Assembly (NCBI GenBank): GCA_030549775.1
Contig: CM060175.1
Location: 496,564 to 560,563 of the forward strand
Origin: Tamarix chinensis
Taxonomy: Eukaryota; Streptophyta; Magnoliopsida; Caryophyllales; Tamaricaceae
Reading direction: 5' to 3'
DNA length: 64,000 bases
Shown here: piece after piece, positions 13,072 through 26,109 of the stretch
How positions within the stretch are numbered: the first letter of the stretch is position 1
Layout of the letters: every line of letters begins with the position of its first letter
Notes under the pieces: model-generated
What the model was told of the DNA's origin: nothing
Database searches by the model: none
Seen by the model: only the letters and a program-made list of their open reading frames with translations
Made by a program: the position numbers and the translations under genes

Positions 13072-13410
13072 CCACTATTATAGCCGGTGGACCGAAAACA
13101 CATAGGACATCATTCCCTAACCACTATTATTCGTCAGCGGACCTATCTCGAGGATACCATAGTACCTGGCCACTATTATTCGCCGGTGGACCGGTCTGAC
13201 CCCTACTCGCATGGTGTTCCACTGTAAGTAATTAGTGTCTTTCCCATATCTTGGCACAAATATGTTCGATTTTGTTGAGCACGGAATCCCCCACTATTAT
13301 AACCGGTGGACTAAAAACGCACAAGTACAAAGATTGACCACTATTATAGCTGGTGGACTAGAAACACATAGGGCATCATGCCCTAACTACTATTATTCGC
13401 CTGTGAATCG
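13072..13410. repeat. CCACTATTAT...CCGGTGG repeat units in LTR J
   Basis: Six degenerate copies of CCACTATTATWRCCGGTGG begin at about 13072, 13121, 13170, 13291, 13338 and 13387, spaced 47-120 bp. Each carries a small CCAC/GTGG dyad. The same motif in reverse occurs at 33960-34215 (LTR C) and 62665-62950 (LTR L). Confidence 0.8.
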
Positions 13411-13599
13411 GTCTAGGCCCGACTCAATAATCTTTCATTTTACATGATTAATGTCTTAAGTATCTTATTTAGAAAATTTTCATCTGGACATGCATGAATC
13501 ATTCCCTTTACACTTCACACATCACAAATTATAAAATTCCACCATCATAATTACACTTTAATCACCAAATACACATAATAACACAAAAACTTTAAGTAG

Positions 13600-14190
13600 C
13601 CACAACAAACCCTAATTATCCACACAAACCCTAGCTTGGTCTCCTATGCACCCTTATATTGCTCCACGTATTATTTTCCATCCAAAGTGGTCAAACACCC
13701 AAACAATGCTTACATTACCTTCCTTACATCCCAAATCAACGTTCCATACGTAAATTTCACTCCCATGTAGACTTTACACACCCTATGCAACTTTTCATGC
13801 AAATCCTAAGTTCATCCATACAAAACCCTAGATTCAAACCATATAAAACCCAAAGATTCATCCATACCAAATCCTAAATTCAATCCACACCAAACCGACA
13901 ATTCATCCTTGCCAAACGCAAAATTCAAACCATATAAAACCAAAGATTTATCCATAACAAACCCTAGATTCAAACCATATAAAACCCAAAAATTCATCCA
14001 TACCAAACCCTAAATTCAACCCATATAAAACCAAAGATTCATCTATACGAAACCCTAAATTCAAACTATATAAAACTAAATATTTATCCATATAACCCAT
14101 ATATTAGATTCTCCCATACGAAACCATAAATTAGATTCTCCCATAAAAAGTCATAATTTATATACTCCCACACGAAACTCTAAATTTTCC
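13600..14190. repeat. ACCCTA-rich minisatellite in LTR J
   Basis: Units of about 45-55 bp alternate AAACCCTARATTCAA, CCATATAAAACC and AAAGATTCATCCATA. The segment is open in places on both strands, but the frames are only translated repeat. Confidence 0.8.
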
Positions 14191-14819
14191 ATTTTATTAT
14201 TCCACTCATGGATCATTAAAATACTTAGGTCAACTCACATCCCTTGGTTAACTCATTTCCCCATTCTCCTTTTTCATCCCTTCCTTCACACAAACCATAT
14301 TAACATCCTCACATGCATGCCTTATAGGGTCACAAATCATTCATCACATATACATAATACACATACCAGGCAAATGCACAAAAACATACTTTAACTCCAT
14401 GTCATACCCCATACGAAATAATTAATAATGATAAACATAGAGTACATAGCATACGAATCACATAATGCACATAAACACACAATAGGCCTTAGTAACACCC
14501 TTACCTAAAAGGATACCGGTCTTGGAGCACGCTCTTATGCCTCCTCAAGGCTTTGACAAAATAATAACATATTAATAAAAATAACATTAACAAATTTCTA
14601 ACTTTACTAAAGATATAAGAAATAATAGAAATATTATAAAAGTTGATAATATAGGGTTAAAGACTTATCCCTAATAATAATAATAATTATACTAAAATAA
14701 TAATAGCAAAGATACTAAAAATAATATCAATGAGAATATAAATAAGAAAAATAATAATAGAAACAATAATAATAAAAAGGATATTATTCAAAAATAAAGT
14801 AAAATAAAGGCTTCGACCC

Positions 14820-15215
14820 CTTTACCAAAATAATAATAATAATAACAACAACAACAACAATAACAACAACAACAATAATAATAATAACAACAACAACAAT
14901 AATAATAATAACAATTACAATAATAGTAATAATAGCAAAACTAATAGTAAAGTAGTTGTAATATTAATAATGAAATAATAATAATAGTAATTTGAAATGG
15001 TAATAATAAAAATAATTATAATTATAATAATAATAACATATTAATATTAATAATAGTAATAATAGAAATAATAAGAAGAATAATAATAAAATCAAATTAA
15101 AAATACAATAAGGCTTCGACCCTCAATAGAAATAATAATAAAAACATTAATAATAATAATAATAATAATAAATATTAAAAATAGAAATAATAATAATAAT
15201 AATAATATTTATATT
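14820..15215. repeat. (AAT)n/(AAC)n microsatellite tract in LTR J
   Basis: Blocks of AATAAT, AACAAC and related steps. The reverse-strand ATT/TTG tract occupies the equivalent place in LTR L (60100-61290). Confidence 0.9.
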
Positions 15216-15870
15216 CAAACAAATGAAATAAAATAGATTAAGGCTTATAAAAATAGGAAGAAGGGTTGAGAGCTTCCAGGGTTCAACCTTAGGTTGGAGG
15301 GGATGGGTGGCACCAATGGTGGTGCACGGTGGCAACATTAGTGGCCGGAAAAAGGAAAGAAAAGGGTAAAAGTCAAAGGCTGGGAACAAAATAGAGAGAA
15401 TGAAGGTGGGAGTTAGGCTGTTTAAGACTACCTAGAGGGAGAGGAGTAAAATGAGGGTGATGGAACACGGCGGCGATGGTGGTGGGCGAATGGATGAGAA
15501 GAAGAGAAAGTGAGGAGGAGAGGTAGGAAGAGGAAAAGAAAGGTAGGGGAAGGTAGAGGAGGGTTTAGAGAAGAGAATGGGAGGTGAAAGAAGCAGCGGC
15601 AGCGGCGGAAGAGGTGGCTAAAGATGGTGAAGGCAGAAAACAAGGTTGATCGGGAAGGCTAATTCGCACAGTCGGGGTGGCTTGCATAAGAAGAATCGAG
15701 GGACATGGGAAATTTGGTTAGATATAGGGAGGTGCAAGGAAGAGTTTGGTAGGCAGAGTGGGTGGTAGAGTTAGCCGGAGGCGGCGGATGAGGCGTCTGA
15801 AATGGCGACGGCGGCAAAGTCTTGAATTTCTGTGTAGAATTCAAAGGCTTGACATAGGGCTATTATGGGG

Positions 15871-15879
15871 GTATTTATA
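15871..15879 (-). promoter_or_regulatory. Probable LTR TATA box (J)
   Basis: The minus strand reads CTATAAATACCCCC about 1.0 kb inside the LTR start and just before a C/T-rich leader. LTR L has CTATATATACCCC at the same relative place (59408-59420). A shared TATA element at a shared position supports an RNA polymerase II promoter in these LTRs; activity is inferred. Confidence 0.6.
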
Positions 15880-16887
15880 GACTTAGAGGAGAAGTTAGGG
15901 TTATGTGGGTCAGTGAGGGGATAATGCAATTAGGGTTAGGGTCACCGGCGACAAAAAAATCGGTGAAGATCAAGAAGATGTGGCAAGGTGTGGTTGGCTG
16001 GGAGAAGGGGAAATGCGCGAGAAAAGGGAGCGCTTGTTGGGTCAAAATGGTTGACAAGTGAGGGGGAAGAGAGAGGAAGGAGAACAGTCATAACCAAAGG
16101 CAAAAATCCAGGGCTAGGTGGTAGAGGTTGTAGTCGACGACAAAGGTAGGATTGAAGGAAGATGAAGAAGAAAGGGGTGTGAGAACCAGTTGGCCCAGGA
16201 AAAGAAAAGAAAGAAAAAGAAGAAACTAGGCCGATCGGCACGGGTCTAAATTTTTGTTTTAAATAACACAATGCATTTTGGGGAAATAAAGGAAGAGGAG
16301 CGGTGTTTTGGAGTCGAGATGAAGAAAAGAAAGAAATGGGCCACGGGAGGAGAAGAAAAAGAAAGAAAGAAATTGGGCCGCACCATGCCCAAATTGGGGA
16401 AAGGGAGGAAGAAAAAGAAAAGAATAAGAAAGAAAAAGAAAGGAAAAAGGAAGAAAGAAAAAGGGAAAATAATGGGTTAGGTTAATTAAATTAAATAGAA
16501 TATTTGGGATATTTAAAAAATAATAATATTTAAATCCCTTTTTAGGCTAATTTTAGGATTTTTGTAAGGTTTTTCATAAATTCCATTTTAATTAGCAAAA
16601 AACCCTAATTTTCTCCAATTAAATTATTTATAAAACTCATAGTAATTTGGAACTATTTTCTCCTTCTTAATTTAAATAAATAATTAATATAATTAATATC
16701 CAAAATAAAATCCTTAATTAGCTAACATACCTAAATTTCTCCTAATTAAAATACTTATAGATTTCTTCTTGATTTTTCCTAATTATATCACCTTTAATTT
16801 TAATAAAAATAATTTGTTTAAATGGTTTTTCTAATAAAACCTCATTTAAATATGATTTTTAAAATTAGAAAATTTCGGGCCATTTCA

Positions 16888-16892
16888 GTCAT
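16888..16892. repeat. Target-site duplication of LTR J, right copy (GTCAT)
   Basis: Exact copy of 12324-12328. Confidence 0.85.
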
Positions 16893-18441
16893 AATGAAAA
16901 ACATAATATTCATATCATCACAAAATATCATGATCAACAAATGTTACATCATATATCAACAATATCATGAAAAACAAACATAATCGTACAAGCAAATATC
17001 ACAAAAATCCTACACATCGAATATTATCCTTACCAACTAGGACACTAGGCTCTAAGCACGCAATTCCTTAACTTTCTCCTCTGAAGCTACTGAAATACCA
17101 CCTATGAAAACAATAAAATTCATGGTTAGGCTCAGAAAGTTTAACTAAAGGGAAAATGGAGGTAAAGGCGGTAAAAATGGAAATAACAACAGTCAAATGG
17201 AGTCTTCGGATGTGTGGATCAGTAGTAGAATTTATGTGGAGCTATGGTAAAAATTTGGTGGTATTTGGATAAGGTTTAGGGATGAAAATATGAGTGCACT
17301 ACCAAAAATGGAAAGTTGCACAGCTGTGCAATAGGGGATGCATCCCTGGTCAAGAGAAAAATCGTGCATGCCAAGTAGTGTTGGGTTACACAGGCATGCG
17401 ATAGGAAATTTCAGTATTGCACGGCTCTACTTGAGGTTGTGTGCTTTGAAAAAATGTGACAGGTAAGGAGAAAAAGGAAAAGAGGCGGTGGTTAGTCATG
17501 ATGGCCAGCAACGGTGTTAGGAAAGGTTTAGGTGACCTTGGTGGTCATTACAATGGGCAATGAGCGAAGAGTGGTGGCCAAGGTGGTGCACAGTGATGGA
17601 ATGGGTGGTGCAAGGGCCTAAAAAAGGGAAAGAAGGAGGAAGAAGAAGAAGAAAAGAGAAGGAGGAAAGGAGAAAGATGGGGGGTGTTCGAGCAAGATTT
17701 TAGACACAAAATGGGCACAATGGTGGAAAAACAAAGATAAGGAAAGAAGAGTATGTAGTGTGTGTGTGTGTGTGTACATATGTGTGTGTGCGAATAGAAA
17801 AGAAAGAAATAGAGTAAGAGGCTTGCATGTAATGGTGTAGGTCACGAGGGTGGCAGTGGAGATGATGGTTGTGTGTTGTGGTGAAAAATGGAAGAGGGTA
17901 CAATAGGGATGGTGATGGTTGTGTTTATAAGTTGCATAACAATAAGGAAGAAGAATAAATGGCAGGGTGTGTGTGTGTGTGTGTGGGTCTATGAAGATAA
18001 GAGGAGGAGGAGGAGGAGGATGAGGAGAAGAAGAAGAAGTAGAAGAAAGTTGATGATAGATGATGGATGGCTACAGAAAAGTTGATGGAAGAGGGTGCAA
18101 GTTGCAAGGCAAATTGTAAGAAAATCAACTTTGCGGCTAAGTTCACGGGAGAAGGAGAAGAAAGAAAATAAAAGGAGAAAGAAAAAGAAAAAAGAGGAAA
18201 AAGATTGGGGATTATTTTAGAAAATTTTAGATTAGCTAAAATAGTTATAATTAGTGGTAATTTTGGCGAGTTTTGATTTCACTTTAAAAAATGTAGTTTA
18301 TTTGGGTCAAATATTAAAATTCGGTTAATATTTCAATTTTAGAAATTTGGGTTAAGGCTAAAACAAGATTTCTCAATATTAGAATCAAATTAGGGATTTA
18401 ATAATGAGGGATTAGGCTAAGCAAATTTTTGGGGTATTACA

Positions 18442-19215
18442 ATTAATTTTGGTAGTCAATGTCCAATTTGACTCAAATCCAAAGTAATTTGATCAAGAAC
18501 TAATTCGGTCTGAACCCAACCCTACTCATCAAAATTTGAAAAAAAAAAACATAAACTAATTCATCAAATTAACTAGAACATGACTTGTCAAAATAACTCA
18601 AATATGAAATCACTCGAATACAAGATTGTTAGACCCAAACCCGACCTGACCAACAAGCTAACTTGAAAAAACCTTATCTGAATTCAAACTAGCTTAATCC
18701 AAATCTGACCTAACCCATTAAATTAACATGATACAATATGAATCTGTAATGACCTAAACCTAAATCAAATCTTATCCGAACAATAAGATTATTTGAAATG
18801 ATCAAACTCAATCCCAAACCGACATGTAAAACAATTCTTAAACAATCCAACCCAAGAACGATCCTACCTACTATAACTCTATTCTTCTGATTTGATTGTC
18901 ACCTATAATAATTTCTCAAATAAACAACATGGTTCTTATGGATGTAAATTAAGGTTCACTATTTTATATAACTTGTAGATTATTAGTAGTAGGATTAATT
19001 AAGTCCATATTATTTAATTCACCACTTCAAACTAAAAAGTAATGGGTTACTACAAATAGATGTCACAATGCATTGATGAATGAAAAAGCAACCAAGTAAC
19101 TTTCTAATATGTAAGTGTGTTCACCACATTCCTATTTTCCTATGAGTCAAGGCCTTGGGACATATGGAACAGTAATTTTTAAAAAATAAGAAAATAGAGG
19201 TAATAGAAAATGACA

Positions 19216-19250
<35 letters not shown>

Positions 19251-19550
19251 TTATATATAGTTAAATAATATTCTATATAAATAAAAAAAATTATTTTATT
19301 ATTAAATTTTTTCATGAAAAAAGTTATTTTAAAAATATTAAAACTTATTTTTTATTTTTATCCTCATTTTTATAAATATAAATATTTTGGTATCTTTAAA
19401 TGAATGATGTAACTATATTTTAAAAATAATTTTATTTTTTTAAATAATAAATATTTTTAATATGGTATTATTTAAGATTAATAAAAGGTTCCCACATCAA
19501 CTTGAAAATATTAGCTCATGAGGTTTTTACTCCATTATCACTATATATAC
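18442..19550. other. Unassigned DNA between LTR I and the LINE
   Basis: 18442-18870 contains loosely repeated AACCCGACC/ACCTAACCC-like words, perhaps decayed minisatellite. 19218-19247 is an (AAT)n microsatellite. No coding similarity was seen. Confidence 0.45.
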
Positions 19551-19624
19551 AGCTATTTTATACCGAAGACTAAATAATAAAAAACTAGAAGAAAAGGGGG
19601 GACAACTAATACCTTAGGAAAAAA

Positions 19625-21027
19625 GTGAATCAATTGACTCTATTGAATGCACCTCACGCGCGTGACTTAATTCCATCACCTATAATGGTAAAGAATCAAC
19701 GGAAACGAACCAAACCTACTGAAAATGGTTCATTTGGCAAGAATTTGCAGCCAATGGTTATTGTATCGATGATGAATGATGTCAATACTAAGGATTGGAG
19801 TGGTACTGCTCGTAAAATTATTATGGAAACGCCTGTAGCCTCCCCTTAGGTTCCTACGAATGTGGAGGAGTAGAACATTGAAGATCCAATTGCTGATTCT
19901 ATTATTTCATTGATGAAAGAAGGTGAGGCTAGGAATATTAATAATCCAACTCCAATTATCGTAAACCCTATCGTTGATAATTGGGAAGAGATTGTTGATG
20001 ATAAATATGCAACCACTCCTACTGATAGTTGGAAGGATATCTTGCTCAAGAATCGAAGGGAAGATGGTGTTTTAAGTTTGAAGTATGCTCCTCCTATGAT
20101 TATCAATTAGGGAGAGAGGAAATCTAGGATCAGGAAAAATGATAGGCTTACACTATAGTGGGTAAGGTTGTTGGCTTTCAACCAACTCATCCCCAAATGG
20201 TGAAATATGTCATAGAAAACTGGACTAAAATCTTTGCTATTCCTCAAGTGTTTCTTCATGACCAAGGTTAATTCCACTTTATATGTGATAATAAATCTAA
20301 TATTCTATCAATTTTGAGGATGTCATACTGTTGTTTCAGATTCAGGCCTTTACTTATAAAGAAATGGAACCCCAATGAGCCTTTTGACAATGTTGAATAG
20401 AGGAAGCTGCCTCTATGGGTAACTTTGCCTAGACTTCCTATGACACATTGTTATGCTGATTCAATAAGCCATATAGGAAGTTGTATTAGAATCCCAATAT
20501 GTGTAGATATGATTACAACCACTAGAACTATGTGTCTTACCCTCAATTACTTGTGGAGGTGGATGTTAGCCCCCTGTTATTGATCAGATTCATATTGCAT
20601 TGCCAAATGGAGTAGTGAGGAAGCAAACTATAGATTATGATCAGAGACCAAGGTACTGTTTTAAGTGTGATAGGGTGGGTCATGATTTGAATGCTTATCT
20701 ACATAAAATTGTGCTAGGGAAAGAGAAACCTAATCAAAGAGTCTAGAAAGTTAAAAGGTCAGTCCAGAGCAAGTGCAGAAATCAGTACCGGGCCAAGGGA
20801 TGGCATCAGATCAACCTCAGAATACAACACCATCAATGCAGCCTAGGAAGTTAGACCTAGAGCAAAGTTCATTTAACAATGAGGATGAGTTACTAGCTAT
20901 GCTAGACCCTGTTAATGCTGATAAATATTTGGAATTAACAAAAAAGGGAAAAGGCAAAGAGGTATATGTTGAGCCTGGAGGGGCTATTGTACAGATTGAT
21001 AGTTTACAAGTCTTTACAATTAAATGA
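19625..21027 (+). pseudogene. LINE ORF1 (DUF4283-like, zinc knuckle), decayed
   Basis: A nucleic-acid-binding ORF1 protein by family. The N-terminal part is open to about 20110 apart from two stops, and includes DSWKDILLKNRREDG. The middle (about 20150-20560), read across frame breaks, gives VVGFQPTHPQMVKYVIENW, then LHDQG and LPLWVTLPRLP, the usual order of the DUF4283 domain in plant LINE ORF1. A knuckle CFKCDRVGHDLNAY (about 20661-20700) has Tyr in place of the final Cys. The last 85 codons (20773-21027) are open. Its TGA stop overlaps the ORF2 start as ATGA. Many stops make it non-functional. Confidence 0.75.
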
Positions 21028-23378
21028 ATTTTGTTATCTGGAATGTTAGGGGTATTAATAAACGCCTGAAACAAAAATTAGTTAGTAGATATATACAATA
21101 TAATAATTTTCATATTATTTGCCTTTTAGAGACTCGAGTGAAAAAAGCCATGTTGAAGGGTGTTTTGAAGAGAATTGGTAACCAGTATTGTTTGACTCAC
21201 AATTAGTCTGCTCATTATAATGGTAGGATTTGGATACTATGGAGAGATACCACTATAAAAATCCAAGTCCTTGGCATTTTTTAATAGGTTATTCATTGCT
21301 CTATTGAATTAGCTGATGGAAATCGGTTTTATGTTTCTGATGTGTATGCCCATAATGATAGTGTTGCTAGATAATCTTTGTGGTCACAACTGTTGGACTT
21401 TCATTCCTTATATAAGGTTAGCTTAGTCATTGGAGATTTTAATGTGGTTCTTTCAGCTAGCGAGAAGTCGGGTGGTAACCTTTATTCAGTAGATATGGAA
21501 GACTTTACGGATTGTCTTTGTGCTTGTGGGTTGGGGGAGTTAAGCTCAACTAGACCTCTCTTTACTTCGTCTAATAATCAATTAGGCTCTTCTAGGGTCT
21601 ATTGCAAACTGGATAGGGCACTTGGAGACTAGGAGTGGTTTGCTTGTTTTAATCATGTATGGTTTGAGGTTATTGAAAATTGTCTCTCTGATCTTTGTAG
21701 GTTACATCTAATGTGGCAGCATCACAATAGAAGTGGGATCAAATCTTTCAAGTTTTTTAACTTTTGGACCGATTCACCTGATTTTATGCACTTTTTGCTC
21801 ATGTTTGGCAACAAATAATTTAGGGTTCTAAACAATATAGGTTGGTTGCCAAACTCAAATGCTTAAAACAAACTCTAAAGGAGTTCAATTAGCCATAATT
21901 CAGTATATCAAATTGGGTGGTGGAAAGAACGGTTTTTTCCATACTAAAATCAATGAGAGGAGAAGATACAGTGCTATCTATGCTATGTATGATAGTACTG
22001 GTAGAAAACTCACTTCTCAAATGGATATCAGTAATGAAATTCAAAAGTTCTATTCTCAATTGCTTAGTTCTTCTACAAACATACTAGAGATGGTGCATCT
22101 TGAGATTGTGAATCAAGGCCCTATTCTTTACATTGATCATATAGCTCATTTGATTAGTCATGTTACTGAAGTTGAGATAAAGGAGTTTGTGTTTGGTATG
22201 AGAGACACCATGGCTCTTGGGCCTGATGGATTTAATGTCCATTTCTACTAGTCAACTTGTCCTATTGTGGGGAAAGATGTTATTGATGCAGTTAAGCATT
22301 TTTGGGAAATAGGTTTTCTCTTAAAAACTCTAAACAACACATCTCCTCACTTGATTCCTAAGAATTTTTGCTCGCACTATGGCTGATTATACACTTATCT
22401 CTTGCTGTAGTATTTCATACAAAATTATATTCATAGTTCTCACAACTAGATTGTAGAAAATTATGCCACTTATAGTGCATGGTTCATAGAATGCTTTTGT
22501 GGAAGGGAAATGGATAGGTGAAAGTATTCTACTAGCTTAAGAATTGTTAAGAAAGTATGGCAAGAAGGATATCAGTCCTCGTATGATGCTTAAAATTGAT
22601 TTAAAGAAGGCATATGATATAGTGGAATGAAGTTTCATCAAACATCTTCTGGAAGGTATTGGTTTTCCTAGTCATTTTATACAAATTATTATGCAATGTA
22701 TTTCAACAACACAGTTCTCCATTTGTTTAAATGGTACTTTATGCAAGCCTTTTAGGGGTGTTAGGGGATTAAGACAAGGTGATCCCCTATCTCCTTATCT
22801 TTTTTTGTTGGCTATGGAATATCTTTATTGATTATTGAAGATACTATAGGATGATAATCAGTTCAGAGGGCATCCTAATTGCAAGATCACCAGGGTTATT
22901 AATATTAGTTTTGCAGATGATTCACTTGTCTTTTTTAAAGTTCATCTGAAATCAAGTGAGTTTATTCTAGATAAATTAAATACTTTTCATCTCACTTTAG
23001 GATTTCAAGCAAACTTGGAAAAGAGTAGTGTGTTTTTGGTGGAATTAAAGAGGACACTAAACGCCTGATTCTACCGAAGCTAAACTTTAAAGAGGGCAAT
23101 TTTCCCTTCAGAAACCTTGGTGTTCCTCTAAATCCTATTTCACTCATTGTAGGACAATAACAACCTCTCATTGATCGAATTTTACACAAGCTAAATTCTT
23201 AGACTGTAAGATACCTTAGCTTTGCTGGGAAGATCCAACTTCTCCAATCTGTTATTTTTGGCATTGAGATCTTCTGGGTGCAACTTTTTGTTTTGACTAA
23301 GGCTATCATTCATCAACTAGAGAGTCTATGTAGATGCTTCATCTAGAATAATATGAAACCACAAAAGAAGAGAGCACA
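21024..23378 (+). pseudogene. LINE ORF2, endonuclease and reverse transcriptase part
   Basis: Starts MNFVIWNVRGINKRLKQKL, the N-terminus of the plant LINE endonuclease (EEP) domain, followed by ICLLETR and VIGDFNVVLSASEK (about 21430-21470). The reverse transcriptase begins near 21860 with GGGKNGFFHTKINERRR and GPDGFNVHFY. GLRQGDPLSPYLF lies near 22767-22806 and the catalytic FADD (in NISFADDSLVF) near 22900-22935. After the RT come FAGKIQLLQSVIFG and NMKPQKKRAH, where LTR E interrupts. Over a dozen stops or frame changes are present, so this is a dead copy. It continues at 27241. Confidence 0.85.
23374..23378. repeat. Probable target-site duplication of LTR E (GCACA)
   Basis: The right flank at 27241-27245 is GCAGT, matching 3 of 5. 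Removing the LTR and the right copy restores the LINE reading Arg-Ala-His-Val-Ala, so I take this as a mutated duplication. Confidence 0.5.
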
Positions 23379-26109
23379 TGTAATACCTTATTTTTAGAAA
23401 CCTTAATTATAAATTAATAATCATATGATTAGTTATAATTATTATTTTAGGAGGTTTAGTATTAAAAGTGTTATTATTATTTGTATTATTACAATGGTTT
23501 ATATATAAAAATAATTAGGTTAAAAAGTTGATAGAAATTAAACTATTAATTTTAATCCTATTTTATACTTGTAAATCTTATCCTAATTCTTTTATTAATA
23601 ACCTCGACCTGTTACCCAAATAAACCCCTAAATTTTATATACATATACACGCTATAGCCATTTTACTTACCCATTGCTTGCCCCAATTCCCTTCCCAAAT
23701 CACTCTTCCTTTCTCCCTCAATTCCTTACCTCACGCTACACCCTCTACATTATATACATATACACGCTATAGCCTCTAGCCTAGCAACCACAGCTAACCC
23801 CTCGCCCAAACTGCCCCCAACCTCACACACCCTTCCCTGAGCCTAACCCATCCCCCTACATTGTACATACGCATGCATACACCCTAAACAAACATCCTCT
23901 ACTCCCCTTTCTCTACCCCGTTGGTTTTCGTAGCCTAACCCCCTTCCTTCTAGTAGCTCCCCACCGACCAACACCATCCTTCACCATCTTTCCATGTCAC
24001 CAACATCCAGCCCCCCTCCCCATCGCAACCCCCGACCATCACCCAAAACCATCCTAGCATCCAACCATATCCACCCTTCCTCCTCTTCTTTCTCCTTCTC
24101 CTACAACACCATCAAGCAGCACCACAACCAGCCCACACCACCACAGCCTAGACCGACCACCAAACCAACCAAACATAACCATCATGCAACATCTCCTCCC
24201 CTTTGCATTTTCTTCATCCAATGCCACCCTGCCACTTCCATCACCATCCACCACAACCACCGCAGCAGCACTAGACCAACCTTCCAACTCCCAAACAACC
24301 TCCTTTCTTCCTCTTCTCCTTTCTACCCTTCCCACACATGCATCCACCTCTCTACCACCTCCTCCATTTTCCTACACCTCAACCGAGAATCTCCAGCCCC
24401 ACTGCCTTCTCCTTTACTCCTTGTGTTGCCTACACCACCTTCCAACACAGCCTCCCAACAACCAACCACCATCCCACCATTTCCACCGAGCCCCAACCTC
24501 ATCCTTCTTCATGCCTACACCCTCCCCTTCTCCCTTTATACATCACCACTGAGTCATCCAACATAGCCAGCCCACACCACACTAGCCCTTCAGCACCCTT
24601 CCCATAGCCAGCCACCACCTACAGCTATCGCTAACACCACTACCTCCATCTCCTTCCCCTACCTCACCTAGCCAACCCCTCGCCCAGCATCCCTTCTCTA
24701 CCTGCATGCCTCACGTTGTTGTGCAGTATGAGTTGTGTGTGTGGTGTTAATAAATTTTGGTACCCATATTAAATGTAAGGGTATTGTGGTAATTTCAGAA
24801 AAAATAAATATTTTGATATTATAATTATTTTTTTATTTTATAGATATTAATTTTGTATTTGTGGTATTATTTTTAGATGCAAAAGTTTGATTAGCGAGAC
24901 CTAATAGTTTTTAGTTGATACCACTAATTTTATGTTTTTATTGGAATTAAAGTAATTGTTATTCCCTACAAAATGATAAATATTGCATGATAGCACATTT
25001 GAATTTTTGGTGTATGAAAATATGTTAAACATGATTTGTTACGATATAATTATGTGTTAATTTTTATTATCATGAAAACCAGTAAAACGAGTATGTTATC
25101 TCATGTAAAATATTTCAAGTACTAAATTATGATTAAAATGATTATAATGATTGAAAAATGTTTTGTGTTATAATTATGCATAAAATAATAGGTTGTGTGT
25201 ACTTAGATATAATTAGGGAATAATTAATATGGATGTGTGCCGAATTTAGTCATTTTTAGTGTATTATGATATTTATCCTAAAAATCATATCTAATATGTA
25301 TTATCTATTGTTGATTATGTAATCATGTATTTTGTATGTTTTAATAGTGTATGATAGGTTTTTGTATGCAGAAACAGGTGTAAGGGAAAAATAGTATTTT
25401 GACGTAGTTAATAATTTAAATTGCATAATAAATAATTAAATTATTTTATTTTAGCATTTCACAATAAATTAATAAATAAAATGGATTTAGCATTTAAATG
25501 GATGATAACCTGATAATTATTGATCTTAGGGACATTTTGGTCATTTCGACCTAATGTGCCCAAATGTGAATAATTGGACATAGGATGTCCTTAGACTTTT
25601 AATGGGTTAACCTTAGTGTTGACTTTGACCTCATTTTAGACTGTTAACTTTAGGGTTGACTTAGATAATTGGAAATAAAATGATTGTGTAAAATGTGTTA
25701 TTTGTGATCACCTTATAAAATACTAATATGTAAAGTGGAAGACCTCAAGTTTAGAAATGGTTTCTCTCTAAGGGTAGCTACCCTAGAGATGAGGAAGGAG
25801 TCCTCAATTTATTTGGTTTTCTGGTGTCCCGGTTGTGCCCCAATAAGGCCCTAGTCTACTCTATAGGCGACCTACGTGCCCTATAAGGGGTATCGATACT
25901 TAAAGATTAGATGTCCAAGGTGAGGAGGGTATTGTATGCCTTATGCATCAGTATGAACAGAGTGATGTTATGCCTCTAGGTTGGATAGTTGGAGGTACAT
26001 TAATGCCTTGTGTGTTGGTATGATCGGTGAACTTTTATGCCTCCGGGTTATTATTTATTCCCCTTGAGTAAATAAAAATGAAAATGATATAATTATATTG
26101 GAATGATTA

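Larger units (their letters stand above)
12329..16887 (-). mobile_element. LTR J: 4,559-bp solo LTR, minus orientation
   Basis: Runs from TGTAACACCCC to GGGCCATTTCA, i.e. TGAAATGGCCC to GGGGTGTTACA on the minus strand. Perfect 5-bp duplications GTCAT flank it, and no internal domain is present. In minus-strand order it has: an AT-rich start, a C/T-rich block (complement of 15250-16480) with a TATA box, AAT/AAC microsatellites (14820-15215), an ACCCTA minisatellite (13600-14190), CCACTATTAT units (13072-13410) and the 3' stem-loop (12411-12456). It lies inside LTR I, so it is the younger of the two. The ends, target duplication and absence of gag/pol fit LTR-LTR recombination. Confidence 0.85.
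10458..18441 (-). mobile_element. LTR I: giant LTR, split by solo LTR J
   Basis: Left end is TGTAACACCCC (10458) and right end GGGGTATTACA (18441), the reverse of the family ends. Removing J (12329-16887) and one target copy leaves about 3.4 kb. Recognisable landmarks are the 'ggtggtcagtacactaagtactaagc' region (about 10898) and CCGGTGG-type units (11085-11490). There are also a 'ctctaagcacgc' landmark (about 17050) and a purine-rich block (17160-18200), the complement of the family's C/T leader. The flanking 5-mers (TACAG and ATTAA) do not match, so its target duplication is lost or one end is mis-set. Confidence 0.65.

Noticed and set aside
10458..18441. LTR I and LTR J as 5' and 3' LTRs of one element
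   Set aside because: J has its own perfect duplication and sits inside I; no internal coding region lies between them.
23994..24566. 190-codon Pro/Ser/Thr-rich frame
   Set aside because: Same C/T-block artefact in LTR E, with overlapping open frames on both strands.
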